In this document: one piece after another, positions 6,022 to 13,898 of the stretch
Position numbering within the stretch: the stretch's first letter is position 1
Layout: every line of letters begins with the position of its first letter
Assembly (NCBI GenBank): GCA_002385825.1
Contig: DGEG01000003.1
Span: 1 to 16,512 of the forward strand
Source: Firmicutes bacterium UBA3932
Lineage (GTDB): Bacteria > Bacillota > Clostridia > Peptostreptococcales > Anaerovoracaceae
Length of the DNA: 16,512 nt
Direction: 5' to 3'
Notes under the pieces: model-generated
What the model was told of the DNA's origin: nothing
What the model saw: only the letters and a program-made list of their open reading frames with translations
Database searches by the model: none
Position numbers and translations under genes: made by a program

Positions 6022-7134
6022 ATGAAAACAAATTTCTTAGGGCTGGAATTGAAGAGCCCGGTAATAATAGCAGCAGGACCCTGGAGCCGCGACGGGGAAA
6101 GCATTCGGCAAAGTCTTGCCACCGGTGTGGGCGCTGTCATTACAGAGACCATCGTCAGCGATCCCAAAATCGATGTGAGACCCCGCATCGCCTATAATGG
6201 TCTGGGAGCTCAAAACATACGCCTGTACAGCGACGTGCAGATCGAGGGATGGGAACGCGAAATGGAGATTGCCAAGAGCAACGGCGGAATCGTAATCGCT
6301 AACGTTTCCGCCCATACCCCCTCGGAGCTGGCTTATTTGGCCGTGAAAATGGAGAAATACGGAGCTGACGGTATCGAATTAGGGCTTTCTACGCCCATGG
6401 GGGAAGGCCTGGAGGTTGCGGCATCCGATCCTGCGGAAGTCTATGAAATGACCCGCTATGTCGTGGAGAACGTGAAAATTCCTGTCATGGTAAAACTATC
6501 CCAAAACGTAACCAACTTATCGAGAGTGGCGAAGGCTGTGCAGGAAGCCGGCGGCTCCGCCGTATCGGCTATCAATGCAATCCGCTGTGTTCTTGGCGTG
6601 AATATAGAGACCATGGAACCACTGCTTCCCACTTACGGAGGTTATTCCGGCGCGCCCATAAAACCGTTGGGTCTTGCCTCGGTGGCTTCCATTGCCCAGA
6701 CTGTGGACATTCCCATCTGTGGTGTCGGCGGTATCGATTCATATAAGGATGGGCTTGAATACATCATGCTGGGGGCATCCGCCGTGCAGGTGGGCACGGC
6801 TCTCATGCTGAAAGGCCGCGATTACGTCAGGAAAATCGTGGAGGAACTGGATAGATGGGGAGAGGAAAACCGGATCAGCGATGTGAAAGAAATCCGGGGT
6901 AAAGCACTGGAAAAATTAAAATCCTTCGAAGAGATTAAGATAGAACCGTTGACATGTCATGCAGATAACAGCATTCCCTGTATAGAAGGATGCAACATGT
7001 GTATCGACGCCTGCATGTACGGTGCCATTAGCAGAAAAGAAGACAACGGGATTCACATCTATGATCAGCGCTGTACCGGTTGCGGCCTGTGTACTTTTCT
7101 CTGCGGCGCTAAAAAATTGCAATTGCAATGGTGA
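6022..7134 (+). CDS. PreA/dihydroorotate-dehydrogenase-like flavoprotein with 2[4Fe-4S] domain, catalytic Cys replaced
   Basis: TIM-barrel FMN protein of the dihydroorotate/dihydropyrimidine dehydrogenase superfamily, 370 residues. AGGTGA (6010-6015) lies 6 nt before the ATG. FMN-site segments are present: IIAAGPWSRDG (15-25), VMVKLSQNVT (165-174), YGGYSGAPIKP (205-215), VGGIDS (235-240) and GASAVQVGTA (251-260). A C-terminal ferredoxin-like domain has two clusters: Cys320/324/327/331 (first spacing CxxxC, unusual) and Cys351/354/357/361. The segment matching the catalytic NLSCP loop of dihydropyrimidine dehydrogenase reads GLSTP, so Thr124 stands where the acid Cys should be and Gly121 where a pyrimidine-binding Asn is expected; NT of the ATNT loop becomes NA (185-186). 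It therefore probably acts on another substrate or has a different role. It shares orientation with the LacI gene 35 nt upstream, probably one transcript. Confidence 0.85.
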   Translation: MKTNFLGLELKSPVIIAAGPWSRDGESIRQSLATGVGAVITETIVSDPKIDVRPRIAYNGLGAQNIRLYSDVQIEGWEREMEIAKSNGGIVIANVSAHTPSELAYLAVKMEKYGADGIELGLSTPMGEGLEVAASDPAEVYEMTRYVVENVKIPVMVKLSQNVTNLSRVAKAVQEAGGSAVSAINAIRCVLGVNIETMEPLLPTYGGYSGAPIKPLGLASVASIAQTVDIPICGVGGIDSYKDGLEYIMLGASAVQVGTALMLKGRDYVRKIVEELDRWGEENRISDVKEIRGKALEKLKSFEEIKIEPLTCHADNSIPCIEGCNMCIDACMYGAISRKEDNGIHIYDQRCTGCGLCTFLCGAKKLQLQW

Positions 7135-7242
7135 CTTCCGTCAATGGATATTTCAACGTCGCCGTCTTGGTAAAGGGGGTATGTTAAGAGCAAAAACAAC
7201 AAAAATAATTGTCTTAATTTTCTTTTATTTCGTTCAATTGTC

Positions 7243-7270
7243 TTGCAAAAAATCAGGGAAGTGTTACAAT
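7243..7270 (+). promoter_or_regulatory. preTA promoter
   Basis: TTGCAA (7243-7248) and TACAAT (7265-7270) are 16 bp apart, and TG at 7262-7263 gives an extended -10 (TGTTACAAT). The predicted start of transcription is near 7277, about 80 nt before the preT start codon. The dyad at 7281-7294 lies just downstream, placed for repression. Confidence 0.65.
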
Positions 7271-7280
7271 GAAGACATCA

Positions 7281-7294
7281 TGTAACTGGTTACA
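7281..7294. promoter_or_regulatory. Putative LacI-family operator TGTAACTGGTTACA
   Basis: Perfect 6-bp inverted arms (TGTAAC and GTTACA) surround a 2-bp centre. The size and even symmetry match LacI-family operators, whose centre is usually CG. It starts about 4 bp after the predicted transcription start of preTA, and a further GTTACA half-site lies inside the -10 region (7263-7268). The LacI-family gene at 4961 is the nearest candidate binder. Binding is inferred, not shown. Confidence 0.55.
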
Positions 7295-7356
7295 CCGGGA
7301 GTAAATAATGCATGAATGAGTTAGGGTACTGATCATTCAGGAAGGAGTGAGATGCG

Positions 7357-8631
7357 TTGAGTAAAGTAATCAAAAAAAGGTACACTGAGGAGGCGGACTA
7401 TGGCTTCGATTATAGGACAGCAAGAGAAGAAGCTATGAGATGTCTCCTGTGTATTGATCCCCCATGCAGCAAAGGCTGCCCTGCCGGAACCGATCCGGGA
7501 AGCTTCATCCGTTCCATTCGCTTCAATAACATAAAAGGGGCGGCTGAGACGATTCGCAAGAACAATATTCTGGGTGGATCTTGCGCAAGGATATGTCCTT
7601 ATGACAGGCTCTGCGAGGAAGCGTGCAGCAGAAGCGGTATCGACAAACCTATTCAGATAGGTAGACTTCAGAGGTTTGCCATCGAACAGGAAAAAGCATT
7701 GAAGATGAAGACATTAAAAGCTCCCAAGAAGAAAAAGCCCTTCAAGGTAGCTTGTGTCGGTGCCGGTCCGGCCTCACTGGCCTGCGCTGCAAAATTGGCT
7801 CAAGAAGGTTATCAGGTAACGATCTTTGAAGAGCAGGAGAAAGCAGGCGGCGTTCTTACATACGGCATTACACCGAGCCGTCTTCCGGAACATGTAGTTG
7901 CCCATGATATTAAAATGGTTAAAGATCTGGGCGTAAAATTCGTGTTCAACACGAAAGTCGGAAGAGATGTGGATCTTGACGAAATGGGCTTTGATGCCAT
8001 ATTTATCGGTGCCGGACTTTGGGCAGCAAAACTTCCCGATATTCCCGGAGTCGATAAAGAAGGCGTTTGGACTGCAATCGACTTCCTACGGAAAGCAAGA
8101 ATTGAAAAGGAAAAATTCCAACCCGGTGACAATGTAATTGTTATCGGCGGCGGCGACGTTGCTGTGGATTGCGCAACTACTGCTAAGCTTCTTGGATCTA
8201 AGAATGTACATATCGTTTACAGAAGAACCATCGAAGAAGCACCTGCCGACATGAAAGAGTTCAAATATGCTCTTAAACTTGGTATCGGCATTACCACCAA
8301 CATGGCTCCTGCAGAAGTACTTGGAGGCAAAAAAGTTGAAGGCATGGCATTCAAAGGACGTGACGGCGTTTCTGAATTGAAGATGAAAGCCGATGCGATC
8401 GTTTTCGCTATCGGACAAAAACCTGAAGATATGACGGCCATAGCTAATGTTAAAGTTACCGAAAAAGGAACGATCAAAGCGGGCCGCAACGGCAAGACCA
8501 ATTTGGCCAAGGTCTTTGCGGCAGGCGATATCGTAAACGGTGGACAAACGGCAGTTGAGGCTGTTGCAGCAGGGAAGGATGCAGCCGATAGCATCATTGC
8601 CTATCTCTCAAAGAAAGAAGGTGTGAAATAA
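7357..8631 (+). CDS. preT: NAD-dependent dihydropyrimidine dehydrogenase subunit PreT
   Basis: Electron-input subunit of bacterial dihydropyrimidine dehydrogenase: it takes electrons from NADH by FAD and iron-sulfur clusters and passes them to PreA (or the reverse). It has 424 residues and belongs to the GltD-like family. The N-terminus has two Cys groups for [4Fe-4S] clusters (Cys29/32/37/41 and Cys76/80/86/90), then the FAD-binding GAGPAS (135-140), the NAD-binding GGGDVAVD (264-271), and a C-terminal FAD segment FAAGDIVNGG. The start is TTG 7357 with AAGGAG (7342-7347) 9 nt upstream; an ATG at 7352 opens only a two-codon frame (ATGCGTTGA) overlapping this start. The stop is one base from the preA ATG, as expected for a co-translated pair. 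GltD and NfnB are relatives, but the adjacent preA decides the call. Confidence 0.92.
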   Translation: MSKVIKKRYTEEADYGFDYRTAREEAMRCLLCIDPPCSKGCPAGTDPGSFIRSIRFNNIKGAAETIRKNNILGGSCARICPYDRLCEEACSRSGIDKPIQIGRLQRFAIEQEKALKMKTLKAPKKKKPFKVACVGAGPASLACAAKLAQEGYQVTIFEEQEKAGGVLTYGITPSRLPEHVVAHDIKMVKDLGVKFVFNTKVGRDVDLDEMGFDAIFIGAGLWAAKLPDIPGVDKEGVWTAIDFLRKARIEKEKFQPGDNVIVIGGGDVAVDCATTAKLLGSKNVHIVYRRTIEEAPADMKEFKYALKLGIGITTNMAPAEVLGGKKVEGMAFKGRDGVSELKMKADAIVFAIGQKPEDMTAIANVKVTEKGTIKAGRNGKTNLAKVFAAGDIVNGGQTAVEAVAAGKDAADSIIAYLSKKEGVK

Positions 8632-8632
8632 G

Positions 8633-9889
8633 ATGGCTGTAAAGAAAGATTTATCGATTGAATATCTTGGCGTAATGTGTGAGAACCCGTTCTTCCTTTC
8701 TTCCTCACCGGTTGCAGGCAATTACGACATGGTTGCTAAAGCCTTTGAGACAGGATGGGGCGGTGTATTCTTTAAGACTATAGGAATCTTTGTTGCAGAT
8801 GAGTGCTCCCCCAGATTTGACCAAAACAATAAGGCCGGTGTGCCTTGGATTGGTTTCAAAAACATGGAGCAGATCTCCGACAAACCTACGGAGCAGAACT
8901 TCGAGTTCATTTATAGGCTCAAAAAGGACTACCCGGATAAAGTGGTTGTAGCCAGTGTAATGGGCAGTAACGAAGATGAATGGAGAGAGTTGGGCAAGAT
9001 GGCCGAACAGGCCGGTGCCGACATGATCGAGTGCAACTTTTCCTGCCCCCAGATGACAAGCCATGAAATGGGCTCCGACGTAGGAACGAACCTGGAACTG
9101 GTAGAGAAGTATAGCAGAGCGATTTCCAGCGTTACCAAGCTCCCCGTCATCGCAAAGATGACACCGAACATTACGGTTATGGAGCCGGCTGCTATTGCTG
9201 CAATAAAGGGTGGCGCAAAGGGAATTTCCGCTATCAATACCGTAAAATCCATCACCAACCTGGATTATGAGAACTTGACAGCAATGCCGGTTGTAGACGG
9301 CAAGTCGTCAATCTCCGGTTATTCAGGTACTGCAGTGAAGCCCATCGGCTTGCGCTTCATTGCAAACCTGGCTTCCTGCCCGGATCTGAAGGGTATTCCG
9401 CTTTCCGGCATCGGCGGCATTGAAACCTGGAACGATTGCCTTGACTACATGCTGGTAGGAGCAAGAAACGTTCAGGTCACTACGGCTGTAATGCAGTACG
9501 GATATGAAATCGTTAAAGACATGATCAACGGTATGTCTCACTTCATGGACGAGAGAGGAATCGACGATATCTCCGAATTGGTCGGACTTGCGCTTCCGAA
9601 CATCGTTCCTGCCGAAGATCTGAATCGCGATTTCAAGGTAATTCCCAAGATCGACCAGAAGAAATGCGTGGGTTGCGGCAGATGCTACGTTTCCTGCTAC
9701 GATGCGGCTCACCAGGCTATCGATTGGGACAGCAAGAAGAGAAAGCCGAGCATCGACGACGAAAAATGCGTAGGATGCCATCTCTGCCTCAATGTCTGCC
9801 CTGTTAAGGATTGCATCCTGCCGGGCGAAATCAAGTGGAAAGAAGGCAGAAAGCAGAAAGAAGTTAAGATTAAGGAAAATTACCTGTAA
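8633..9889 (+). CDS. preA: NAD-dependent dihydropyrimidine dehydrogenase subunit PreA
   Basis: Catalytic FMN/iron-sulfur subunit that reduces uracil or thymine to the 5,6-dihydropyrimidine, or works in reverse. It has 418 residues, close to other bacterial PreA proteins. Catalytic Cys138 lies in NFSCPQM. Residues matching the pyrimidine-binding set of mammalian dihydropyrimidine dehydrogenase are kept: Asn113 (GSNEDEW), Asn135 (CNFSCP) and Asn202-Thr203 (AINTV). FMN-phosphate segments SGYSGTAVKP and SGIGGIETW follow. The C-terminus has two classical [4Fe-4S] motifs: Cys345/348/351/355, and Cys379/382/385/389 with the CP ending. The segment after the catalytic Cys (TSHEMGSDVG) differs in sequence from the HGMGE form in DPD. 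The ATG follows the preT stop by one base, and a strong terminator follows the gene, so preTA is a two-gene transcription unit. Confidence 0.93.
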   Translation: MAVKKDLSIEYLGVMCENPFFLSSSPVAGNYDMVAKAFETGWGGVFFKTIGIFVADECSPRFDQNNKAGVPWIGFKNMEQISDKPTEQNFEFIYRLKKDYPDKVVVASVMGSNEDEWRELGKMAEQAGADMIECNFSCPQMTSHEMGSDVGTNLELVEKYSRAISSVTKLPVIAKMTPNITVMEPAAIAAIKGGAKGISAINTVKSITNLDYENLTAMPVVDGKSSISGYSGTAVKPIGLRFIANLASCPDLKGIPLSGIGGIETWNDCLDYMLVGARNVQVTTAVMQYGYEIVKDMINGMSHFMDERGIDDISELVGLALPNIVPAEDLNRDFKVIPKIDQKKCVGCGRCYVSCYDAAHQAIDWDSKKRKPSIDDEKCVGCHLCLNVCPVKDCILPGEIKWKEGRKQKEVKIKENYL

Positions 9890-9913
9890 TCCAAACCTGA
9901 ATATCAGATTATC

Positions 9914-9949
9914 AACCAGCCACGAGAAATTCTCGTGGCTGGTTTTTTT
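9914..9949 (+). terminator. Rho-independent terminator of preTA
   Basis: Perfect 14-bp stem (9914-9927 with 9931-9944), 3-nt loop, then a run of seven T (9943-9949). It begins 25 nt after the preA stop codon. This is the clearest intrinsic terminator in the window. Confidence 0.92.
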
Positions 9950-9961
9950 CACAATAAAACT

Positions 9962-9990
9962 TCAAAAAAACCAGTTATTTATGTTATACT
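9962..9990 (+). promoter_or_regulatory. Extended -10 promoter upstream of the beta-CASP nuclease gene
   Basis: TATACT (9985-9990) is preceded by TG at 9982-9983, giving TGTTATACT; the -35 region is poor. The same 11 bases (TATGTTATACT) occur upstream of the sigma-54 activator gene (11952-11962). A second candidate, TTGCAA (10081-10086) and CATACT (10103-10108) with a 16-bp spacer, lies nearer the gene. If the first is used, the leader is about 170 nt long. Confidence 0.4.
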
Positions 9991-10009
9991 CAAATAAAGT
10001 TTGTATTTG

Positions 10010-10037
10010 GTGTCAGACACTTTTTACAACTGTTGTA
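10010..10037. repeat. Two adjacent short palindromes in the nuclease-gene leader
   Basis: GTGTCAGACAC (10010-10020) is a 5-bp dyad with a one-base centre, followed by TTTTT. TACAACTGTTGTA (10025-10037) is a 6-bp dyad with a one-base centre. They lie between the two candidate promoters of the gene at 10168. They could be operators or pieces of a miniature repeat; the sequence does not decide. Confidence 0.4.
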
Positions 10038-10167
10038 TTTAGTGCCGAATACCATTTGAATAGAAGGTTAGGAGCGTTTTTTGCAAGATGTCATTAATAA
10101 TTCATACTTTTGAGCATTGAGGCGTTTCAAAGCAACAAATGCAGTACCATAGTCTGGAGGAAATGAA

Positions 10168-11877
10168 ATGCATATAAAATTTTTGGGTGCAGCTACATCT
10201 GTTACCGGTTCCTGTCATTTGATCACCACGGAAAAAAGTAAAATACTGTTGGACTGCGGTATGTTTCAAGGCAATGAGGACCTTGAAGAATTGAATTGGG
10301 AGCCCTTTGATTTTAATCCGGCAGAATTGGACTTTGTTTTGCTCAGCCATGCGCATATAGATCATAGCGGAAGGATTCCATTGTTGGTAAAACGAGGGTT
10401 TTGCGGCAAAATATATTGCACAGATGCCACTGCGGATTTGCTGGAAGTAATGCTGAGAGACAGCGCCTATATTCAGGAAAAGGAAGCAGAGTGGCAAAAC
10501 CGCAAAAATGAGCGAGCCGGAAGGCCGCCGGTAGAGCCTCTTTATACGATAAGAGATGCGGAAACGGCATTGAGGCATATAGAACCCGTGCTCTATGATC
10601 AGCTGCTTTCTCCATCTGAAGATGTTAAGGTCGTATTCAACGATGCCGGTCATATTCTGGGATCTTCCATCATTGAGCTATTCGTAACCGAAAACGGAGA
10701 ATCCACCAAACTCGTGTTTACCGGAGACTTGGGCATGAAGAATAAGCCTATTCTACGGGATCCCACTGTTATCAAAAAAGCAGATTTCGTAATCATGGAG
10801 GCCACTTATGGGGACCGGATTCATGCAGAGGATTCGACGAGCATCAATAGAATGATCGATGTAATTCTAAAGACTGTAGAAAGAGGCGGCAACGTCATCA
10901 TTCCATCTTTTGCCGTCGGCAGGACACAGGAGCTGATTTACCTTTTCAATCGCTTCTACCAGGAGCATGAAGAGTACAGAGAGGCCCTGGACGATATAAT
11001 GGTGTACGTAGATAGTCCTATGGCCATATCCGCGACGGAAGTGTTCCGCAGAAATGCACAGGTCTTCGATGAAGAGACGAAATCTTACATACTGAAAGGA
11101 ACTAACCCTTTGGATTTTAAGAATCTGAGATTCACCAGAACCAGTGAAGAATCCAAAGCCCTGAACCTGGATCCGAAGCCCAAGGTCATAATATCGGCCA
11201 GCGGCATGTGTGAAGCTGGACGGATCAAGCACCATCTAAAACATAACCTGTGGAATCCGAAAGCAAGCATCATCTTCGTAGGATATCAGAGTGTGGGCAC
11301 CCTGGGAAGGTCTATCGTGGATGGAGATAAAACGGTTACCATATTTGGCGAGCGCATTCAAGTGGAAGCGGAAATACATAATTTTCAGGGCTTTTCCGGA
11401 CATGCGGATAAAGATGGTCTTTTGGAATGGGTGGGAGGTTTTCGAAAACCTCCTCACGAGATCTTTCTCGTGCATGGTGAAGAAAGCGCCAAAAGACAGC
11501 TGGCCGAATCCATTCGAGAGATTTACGGTTATCAGTGCATAGATGTGCAGCAGGTGTCGGAGTACAATCTCTCAAAGGACGGAGCCGTTACTCGGGAGGA
11601 TATTGAGACGAGACTTGTCAGCCCCGAATCCATATGGGCAATCAAAAAGAAATTATATAATGTACACGATGAACTTGTAAAAGTACTGTACAATACGCAA
11701 CTTGCCGTTACCGGTTTATCGCCTGAACAGGTGGCGGAAATAAATAATCTTATTCTTGAGATTGAAAAGAACATCCTAAACTTGGGTTCCGTGGTAACTC
11801 GCGAGGGAGATCCTTACGTACAACGGGGAAGAGACTTGATTAAGGATAGTAACGTCTTCACAGCCTGTGAAGTATAA
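10168..11877 (+). CDS. Metallo-beta-lactamase/beta-CASP ribonuclease (CPSF/RNase J-like)
   Basis: Zinc-dependent nuclease of the beta-CASP group, probably acting on RNA in the cytoplasm; 569 residues. GGAGG (10156-10160) lies 7 nt before ATG 10168, and the ATG at 10163 is out of frame. Metal ligands: His61, His63, Asp65 and His66 of HAHIDH, His162 of AGHILGS, Asp187 of TGDLG and His436 of VHGEE. Beta-CASP features: Glu211 in MEATYGDR, SFAVGRTQEL (247-256), ISASGMCEAGR (342-352) and FSGHADKDG with His412 (RMMBL region). About 110 residues follow the last motif, including a likely helical segment at about 480-550. The class resembles bacterial CPSF-type MBL proteins more than RNase J1/J2. It is flanked by its own promoter and terminator hairpin, so no functional tie to the pyrimidine genes is implied. 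The exact RNA substrate is unknown. Confidence 0.9.
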   Translation: MHIKFLGAATSVTGSCHLITTEKSKILLDCGMFQGNEDLEELNWEPFDFNPAELDFVLLSHAHIDHSGRIPLLVKRGFCGKIYCTDATADLLEVMLRDSAYIQEKEAEWQNRKNERAGRPPVEPLYTIRDAETALRHIEPVLYDQLLSPSEDVKVVFNDAGHILGSSIIELFVTENGESTKLVFTGDLGMKNKPILRDPTVIKKADFVIMEATYGDRIHAEDSTSINRMIDVILKTVERGGNVIIPSFAVGRTQELIYLFNRFYQEHEEYREALDDIMVYVDSPMAISATEVFRRNAQVFDEETKSYILKGTNPLDFKNLRFTRTSEESKALNLDPKPKVIISASGMCEAGRIKHHLKHNLWNPKASIIFVGYQSVGTLGRSIVDGDKTVTIFGERIQVEAEIHNFQGFSGHADKDGLLEWVGGFRKPPHEIFLVHGEESAKRQLAESIREIYGYQCIDVQQVSEYNLSKDGAVTREDIETRLVSPESIWAIKKKLYNVHDELVKVLYNTQLAVTGLSPEQVAEINNLILEIEKNILNLGSVVTREGDPYVQRGRDLIKDSNVFTACEV

Positions 11878-11880
11878 CGA

Positions 11881-11902
11881 AATGCCGCCGCATGGCGGCA
11901 TT
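11881..11902 (+). terminator. Hairpin terminator after the beta-CASP gene
   Basis: Perfect 9-bp GC-rich stem (AATGCCGCC at 11881-11889 with GGCGGCATT at 11894-11902) and loop GCAT, 3 nt after the stop codon. The downstream tract ATTATAATT is A/T-rich but not a clean T-run, so efficiency is uncertain. Confidence 0.7.
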
Positions 11903-11933
11903 ATTATAATTGAGAAATCTGTATCAATTTTGC

Positions 11934-11962
11934 TTCAATAATTTGCTTATATATGTTATACT
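11934..11962 (+). promoter_or_regulatory. Promoter of the sigma-54 activator gene
   Basis: TTCAAT (11934-11939) and TATACT (11957-11962) are 17 bp apart, with an extended -10 TG at 11954-11955. The predicted start near 11969 leaves a leader of about 60 nt before ATG 12028. This is a sigma-A-type promoter, so the activator would be made without sigma-54. Confidence 0.5.
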
Positions 11963-12027
11963 ATTCTTGATCGTCTGTTGTTTTTATCTTTTTTTTGTCT
12001 ATTGTTTGAAAGTCAAAGGGGGCTGCT

Positions 12028-13824
12028 ATGTCATTATTAGGAGATATCGCACCGAGCGTACAGCAAGTTGCGGAGGCAATTGCTATTGCAGTGGGTGTGG
12101 AAGTGGAAATAGTCGATAATGAACTAACCATTATCGGCGGCACTGCCATATATCAAGATAGAATCGGACAAAAAGAAGAAGGCGGTCGTGTTGACGGAAA
12201 CTATCTTTATGCCAGGGTAATGCGTACCGGAAAAACGGAATATATCGAGGACGCCATAAATTACGAGTACTATGACAGCGTCGTTCCGGAGGGTGGCGAG
12301 CGAGAACTGGCTGAAATCTGTACACCGATCAAGCTGGGTGATCAAGTCCTGGGCGTCATCGGCATGGTGGCCATAAACGAGCAGCAGAAGGCCATACTTC
12401 TGGATAAAACGAGAAGAATGGTGGGCTTTGCAGAGAAAATGGCAGATTTATTGGCTGCAAAGGCGGCCCAACAGGAGATGCTGGAAAAAAGCGAAGCGCT
12501 TCTAAACGAAGTCACAACAGTGCTTGAAACTACCCATGAGGGGATATTTGCCATCGACAAAAAAGGTTATATACTGCGATGCAACAGTGTGGCCGAAACT
12601 CTGTTTAATACGACCAAGTCGGATCTCGTAGGCAGCCATATCAGTAAATTTATGCGAGGCTCTCCCGCATTAGAGGTGTTGCGCACCGGTGTGGGATATA
12701 CGGAAAATGAAGAAATCTACTCCACCGATACGGACAAGCTTCACTTCATCGTAACCGCAAAGCCCATGATGCAGGATGGAGAGATAATCGGAGCTGTAAT
12801 ATGCTTCAGAGACATTATGGAAGCGCAGAAGCTCGTGTATAATATAAAGAATCGAGCTTATAAATACACCTTCAATGACATCATCGGGAACAGCGAGCCT
12901 ATTCGCAGGGCAATTAACCAAGCCATTCTCACAGCTCGAGGGAATTCTACCGTGCTGATAACGGGAGAAAGCGGGACGGGCAAGGAGATGTTTGCGAAGG
13001 CTATTCACTATGCCAGCGCCAGGTCGAAAGGTCCTTTCATTACCGTTAATTGCGGTGCGATTCCTGAAAATCTATTGGAAAGCGAACTTTTCGGTTATGA
13101 AAAAGGAGCTTTTACCGGCGCCAGCGACAAAGGGAAGGCAGGAAAATTTGAGTTGGCCAACGGCGGCACCATTTTCCTCGACGAAATCGGAGATATGCCC
13201 CTTCACCTCCAGGTAAAAATTCTCCATGTCCTGCAGAATATGCGGTTTGAGCGGGTAGGCGGCAACAAGACAATAATCGTCGATATACGGGTCATTGCAG
13301 CGACAAACAAGGATCTTGAGCAGATGATTCGTGAAGGCGCGTTTCGAGAGGATTTATATTACCGACTTTCAGTTATTCCTCTTAACATACCACCGCTGCG
13401 TGAAAGAAAAGAAGACATCAAAATGCTGATGTATCATTTTCTTGAAAAATACAATAACTTCATGAATAAGCGAATCACCGGATTTTCTCCGGAAGTAGAA
13501 GCTATATACAGAGAATACGATTGGCCGGGAAACGTGCGTGAGTTGGAGAATGCGGTAGAGTATGGCGTAAATATGGCTTTCGGGGATCAAATCGGAATAG
13601 ACGCTGTACCTGCCAGATTGCTTAAATCTGACAAGAGTACGATACAGACCAACGATTCCCTGACTCTCGGCGAACAAATAAAGCTCGTAGAAAAGGAAAT
13701 CATATCCAACAAACTGAAAAAATACGGCACTTCCGGCAGTGCCAAGGATAAGGTGGCCAAGGAACTCGGATTATCGAGAGCGACTCTTTACAGAAAACTG
13801 GCCGAGCTGGGTATTCAGCATTAA
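12028..13824 (+). CDS. Sigma-54-dependent transcriptional activator (GAF-like/PAS, AAA+, Fis-type HTH)
   Basis: Enhancer-binding protein that uses ATP to open promoters bound by sigma-54 RNA polymerase; 598 residues. AAAGGGGG (12015-12022) lies 5 nt before the ATG. Domains: an N-terminal GAF-like sensor (about 1-140), a short coiled linker, a PAS domain (about 160-275, starting near EGIFAIDKKGYIL), the AAA+ core (about 285-525) and a C-terminal Fis-type helix-turn-helix (about 571-595, GLSRATLYRK at its end). AAA+ motifs are complete: Walker A GESGTGKE (313-320), GAFTGA (360-365, sigma-54 contact), Walker B FLDE (383-386), REDLYYRL (440-447) with candidate Arg fingers, and DWPGNVRE (sensor II). 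There is no receiver domain, so a small ligand rather than a phosphorelay is likely. The next gene has a -24/-12 element in its upstream region, making it the probable target. The architecture resembles activators such as PrdR; the ligand is unknown. Confidence 0.94.
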   Translation: MSLLGDIAPSVQQVAEAIAIAVGVEVEIVDNELTIIGGTAIYQDRIGQKEEGGRVDGNYLYARVMRTGKTEYIEDAINYEYYDSVVPEGGERELAEICTPIKLGDQVLGVIGMVAINEQQKAILLDKTRRMVGFAEKMADLLAAKAAQQEMLEKSEALLNEVTTVLETTHEGIFAIDKKGYILRCNSVAETLFNTTKSDLVGSHISKFMRGSPALEVLRTGVGYTENEEIYSTDTDKLHFIVTAKPMMQDGEIIGAVICFRDIMEAQKLVYNIKNRAYKYTFNDIIGNSEPIRRAINQAILTARGNSTVLITGESGTGKEMFAKAIHYASARSKGPFITVNCGAIPENLLESELFGYEKGAFTGASDKGKAGKFELANGGTIFLDEIGDMPLHLQVKILHVLQNMRFERVGGNKTIIVDIRVIAATNKDLEQMIREGAFREDLYYRLSVIPLNIPPLRERKEDIKMLMYHFLEKYNNFMNKRITGFSPEVEAIYREYDWPGNVRELENAVEYGVNMAFGDQIGIDAVPARLLKSDKSTIQTNDSLTLGEQIKLVEKEIISNKLKKYGTSGSAKDKVAKELGLSRATLYRKLAELGIQH

Positions 13825-13898
13825 CACTGTAAAGAAAGGCATTGATACGGAGATCGGGCATAGAAATATGAAGGAAGTATAAAGACAAGACATAATTT

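Noticed and set aside
7160..7246. Sigma-54 promoter upstream of preT
   Set aside because: GG and CTTGC elements exist, but none have the required 10-nt spacing; a sigma-A promoter explains the region.
7313..7339. Inverted repeat TGAATGA/TCATTCA before preT as a riboswitch or attenuator
   Set aside because: Only a 7-bp A/T-rich stem with a 13-nt loop, no terminator tract and no known aptamer features.
8086..8597. Long minus-strand frames opposite preT
   Set aside because: They lie entirely opposite a well-supported gene, show no recognisable motifs and have no initiation signals; codon-bias shadows.
9323..9952. 209-codon minus-strand frame opposite preA
   Set aside because: It starts inside the preTA terminator hairpin and mirrors the preA coding sequence; no domain seen.
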